Source: Paralvinella palmiformis
Lineage: Eukaryota > Annelida > Polychaeta > Terebellida > Alvinellidae
Direction of reading: 5' to 3'
Length of the DNA stretch: 64,000 nt
NCBI GenBank assembly: GCA_025642065.1
Contig: JAODUP010000032.1
Span: 1-64,000 of the forward strand
The stretch's first letter is position 1; the number at the start of each line of letters is the position of its first letter. The translations under genes and the position numbers were made by a program. A model generated the notes under the pieces. That model searched no databases, had not been told where the DNA came from, and saw only the letters and a list, made by a program, of their open reading frames with translations. Below are positions 63,844-64,000 of this stretch, piece after piece.

Positions 63844-64000
63844 CCGACACGCTTCACTGACAGATCTTACGAGACAACAACCAAACCGTTCAACTGGTAT
63901 GTTAACAGATGTGTGACTCAGTGGCACTCTGATGATATCCGTATCGAGCAATTCCTGGCCAAGAACCTGTGTATTCTTGTTTACACGTTTCTAACAGAAG
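63844..64000 (+). CDS. Open frame running off the window end, possible exon
   Basis: About 52 codons without a stop. After an acceptor-like TCACTGACAG/A it reads SYETTTKPFNWYVNRCVTQW, then HSDDIRIEQFLAKNLCILVY. Not recognised. It could be the first exon in view of a new gene or part of a mobile element. It is on the same strand as the broken GALNT copy but does not look like GALNT sequence. Confidence 0.35.

Overview
This is a window of animal nuclear DNA, AT-rich and full of repeats. Genes are split into short exons with GT-AG introns, and the sequence carries tRNA-derived SINEs, several non-LTR retrotransposon relics, a Penelope-like relic, MULE, pogo-like and hAT-like DNA transposon relics, and dozens of (TA)n and (CA)n microsatellites. 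This mix fits a marine invertebrate, most likely a lophotrochozoan such as a mollusc, but nothing here fixes the species. No bacterial-style operon, rRNA or CRISPR is present.

The main host gene is on the minus strand. It encodes a polypeptide N-acetylgalactosaminyltransferase (GALNT, mucin-type O-glycosylation, Golgi). Eleven exons from 18371 down to 4734 join with GT-AG boundaries and compatible phases into one open frame of about 550 codons plus a stop (sum checked by hand). A likely first exon with a type II signal anchor lies at about 24098-24193. On the plus strand, a second GALNT copy starts with a similar signal-anchor exon near 44516 and continues with exons at 51771, 58327, 58894, 59450 and 59685. 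That copy is broken: three in-frame stops, a changed DxH metal-binding motif, a 12-base deletion, no recognisable AG acceptor at one exon, and no lectin exons before the window ends. The two copies lie head to head, their first exons about 20 kb apart.

Intron 1 of the working gene holds the most unusual element: a DNA transposon of about 5 kb (about 18760-23815) with long imperfect terminal inverted repeats. Its minus-strand frame of about 979 codons carries a full set of XPG/FEN1-like acidic residues followed by a C-terminal CXC (tesmin/TSO1-like) cysteine domain. Other introns contain a decayed CR1/L2-type LINE (8.2-10.7 kb), an I-like LINE (14.25-16.03 kb), a pogo-like MITE and a GAGT minisatellite.

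Layout: 0-2 kb, MULE transposase relic with a nested SINE, and a second SINE with a perfect target duplication; 2.7-2.95 kb, unassigned open frame; 3.7-4.2 kb, 33-bp satellite; 4.7-24.2 kb, GALNT gene with its intronic elements; 26-28 kb, compound microsatellite and a decayed helicase/HNH-like region; 28.6-29.1 and 40.7-41.2 kb, inverted repeat pair; 31.5-32.5 kb, Penelope-like GIY-YIG relic; 32.9-36.9 kb, SINE plus I-like LINE with a nested L2-type tail; 37.4-38.4 and 61.5-62.5 kb, an unclassified 1-kb repeat in opposite orientations; 39.5-43.3 kb, two pogo-like elements; 44.5-59.8 kb, broken GALNT copy with LINE and SINE relics in its introns; 63.8 kb to the end, an open frame leaving the window.

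Two SINE families are visible. Family A (head with a GGTCTAGCGGTA box A, tail ending in CATCATC) appears six times, three with near-perfect 14-15 bp target duplications. Family B (head with a CGGGTTCGA box B) ends in a 3' tail shared with the L2-like LINE found in the same window, as expected if that LINE mobilises it.
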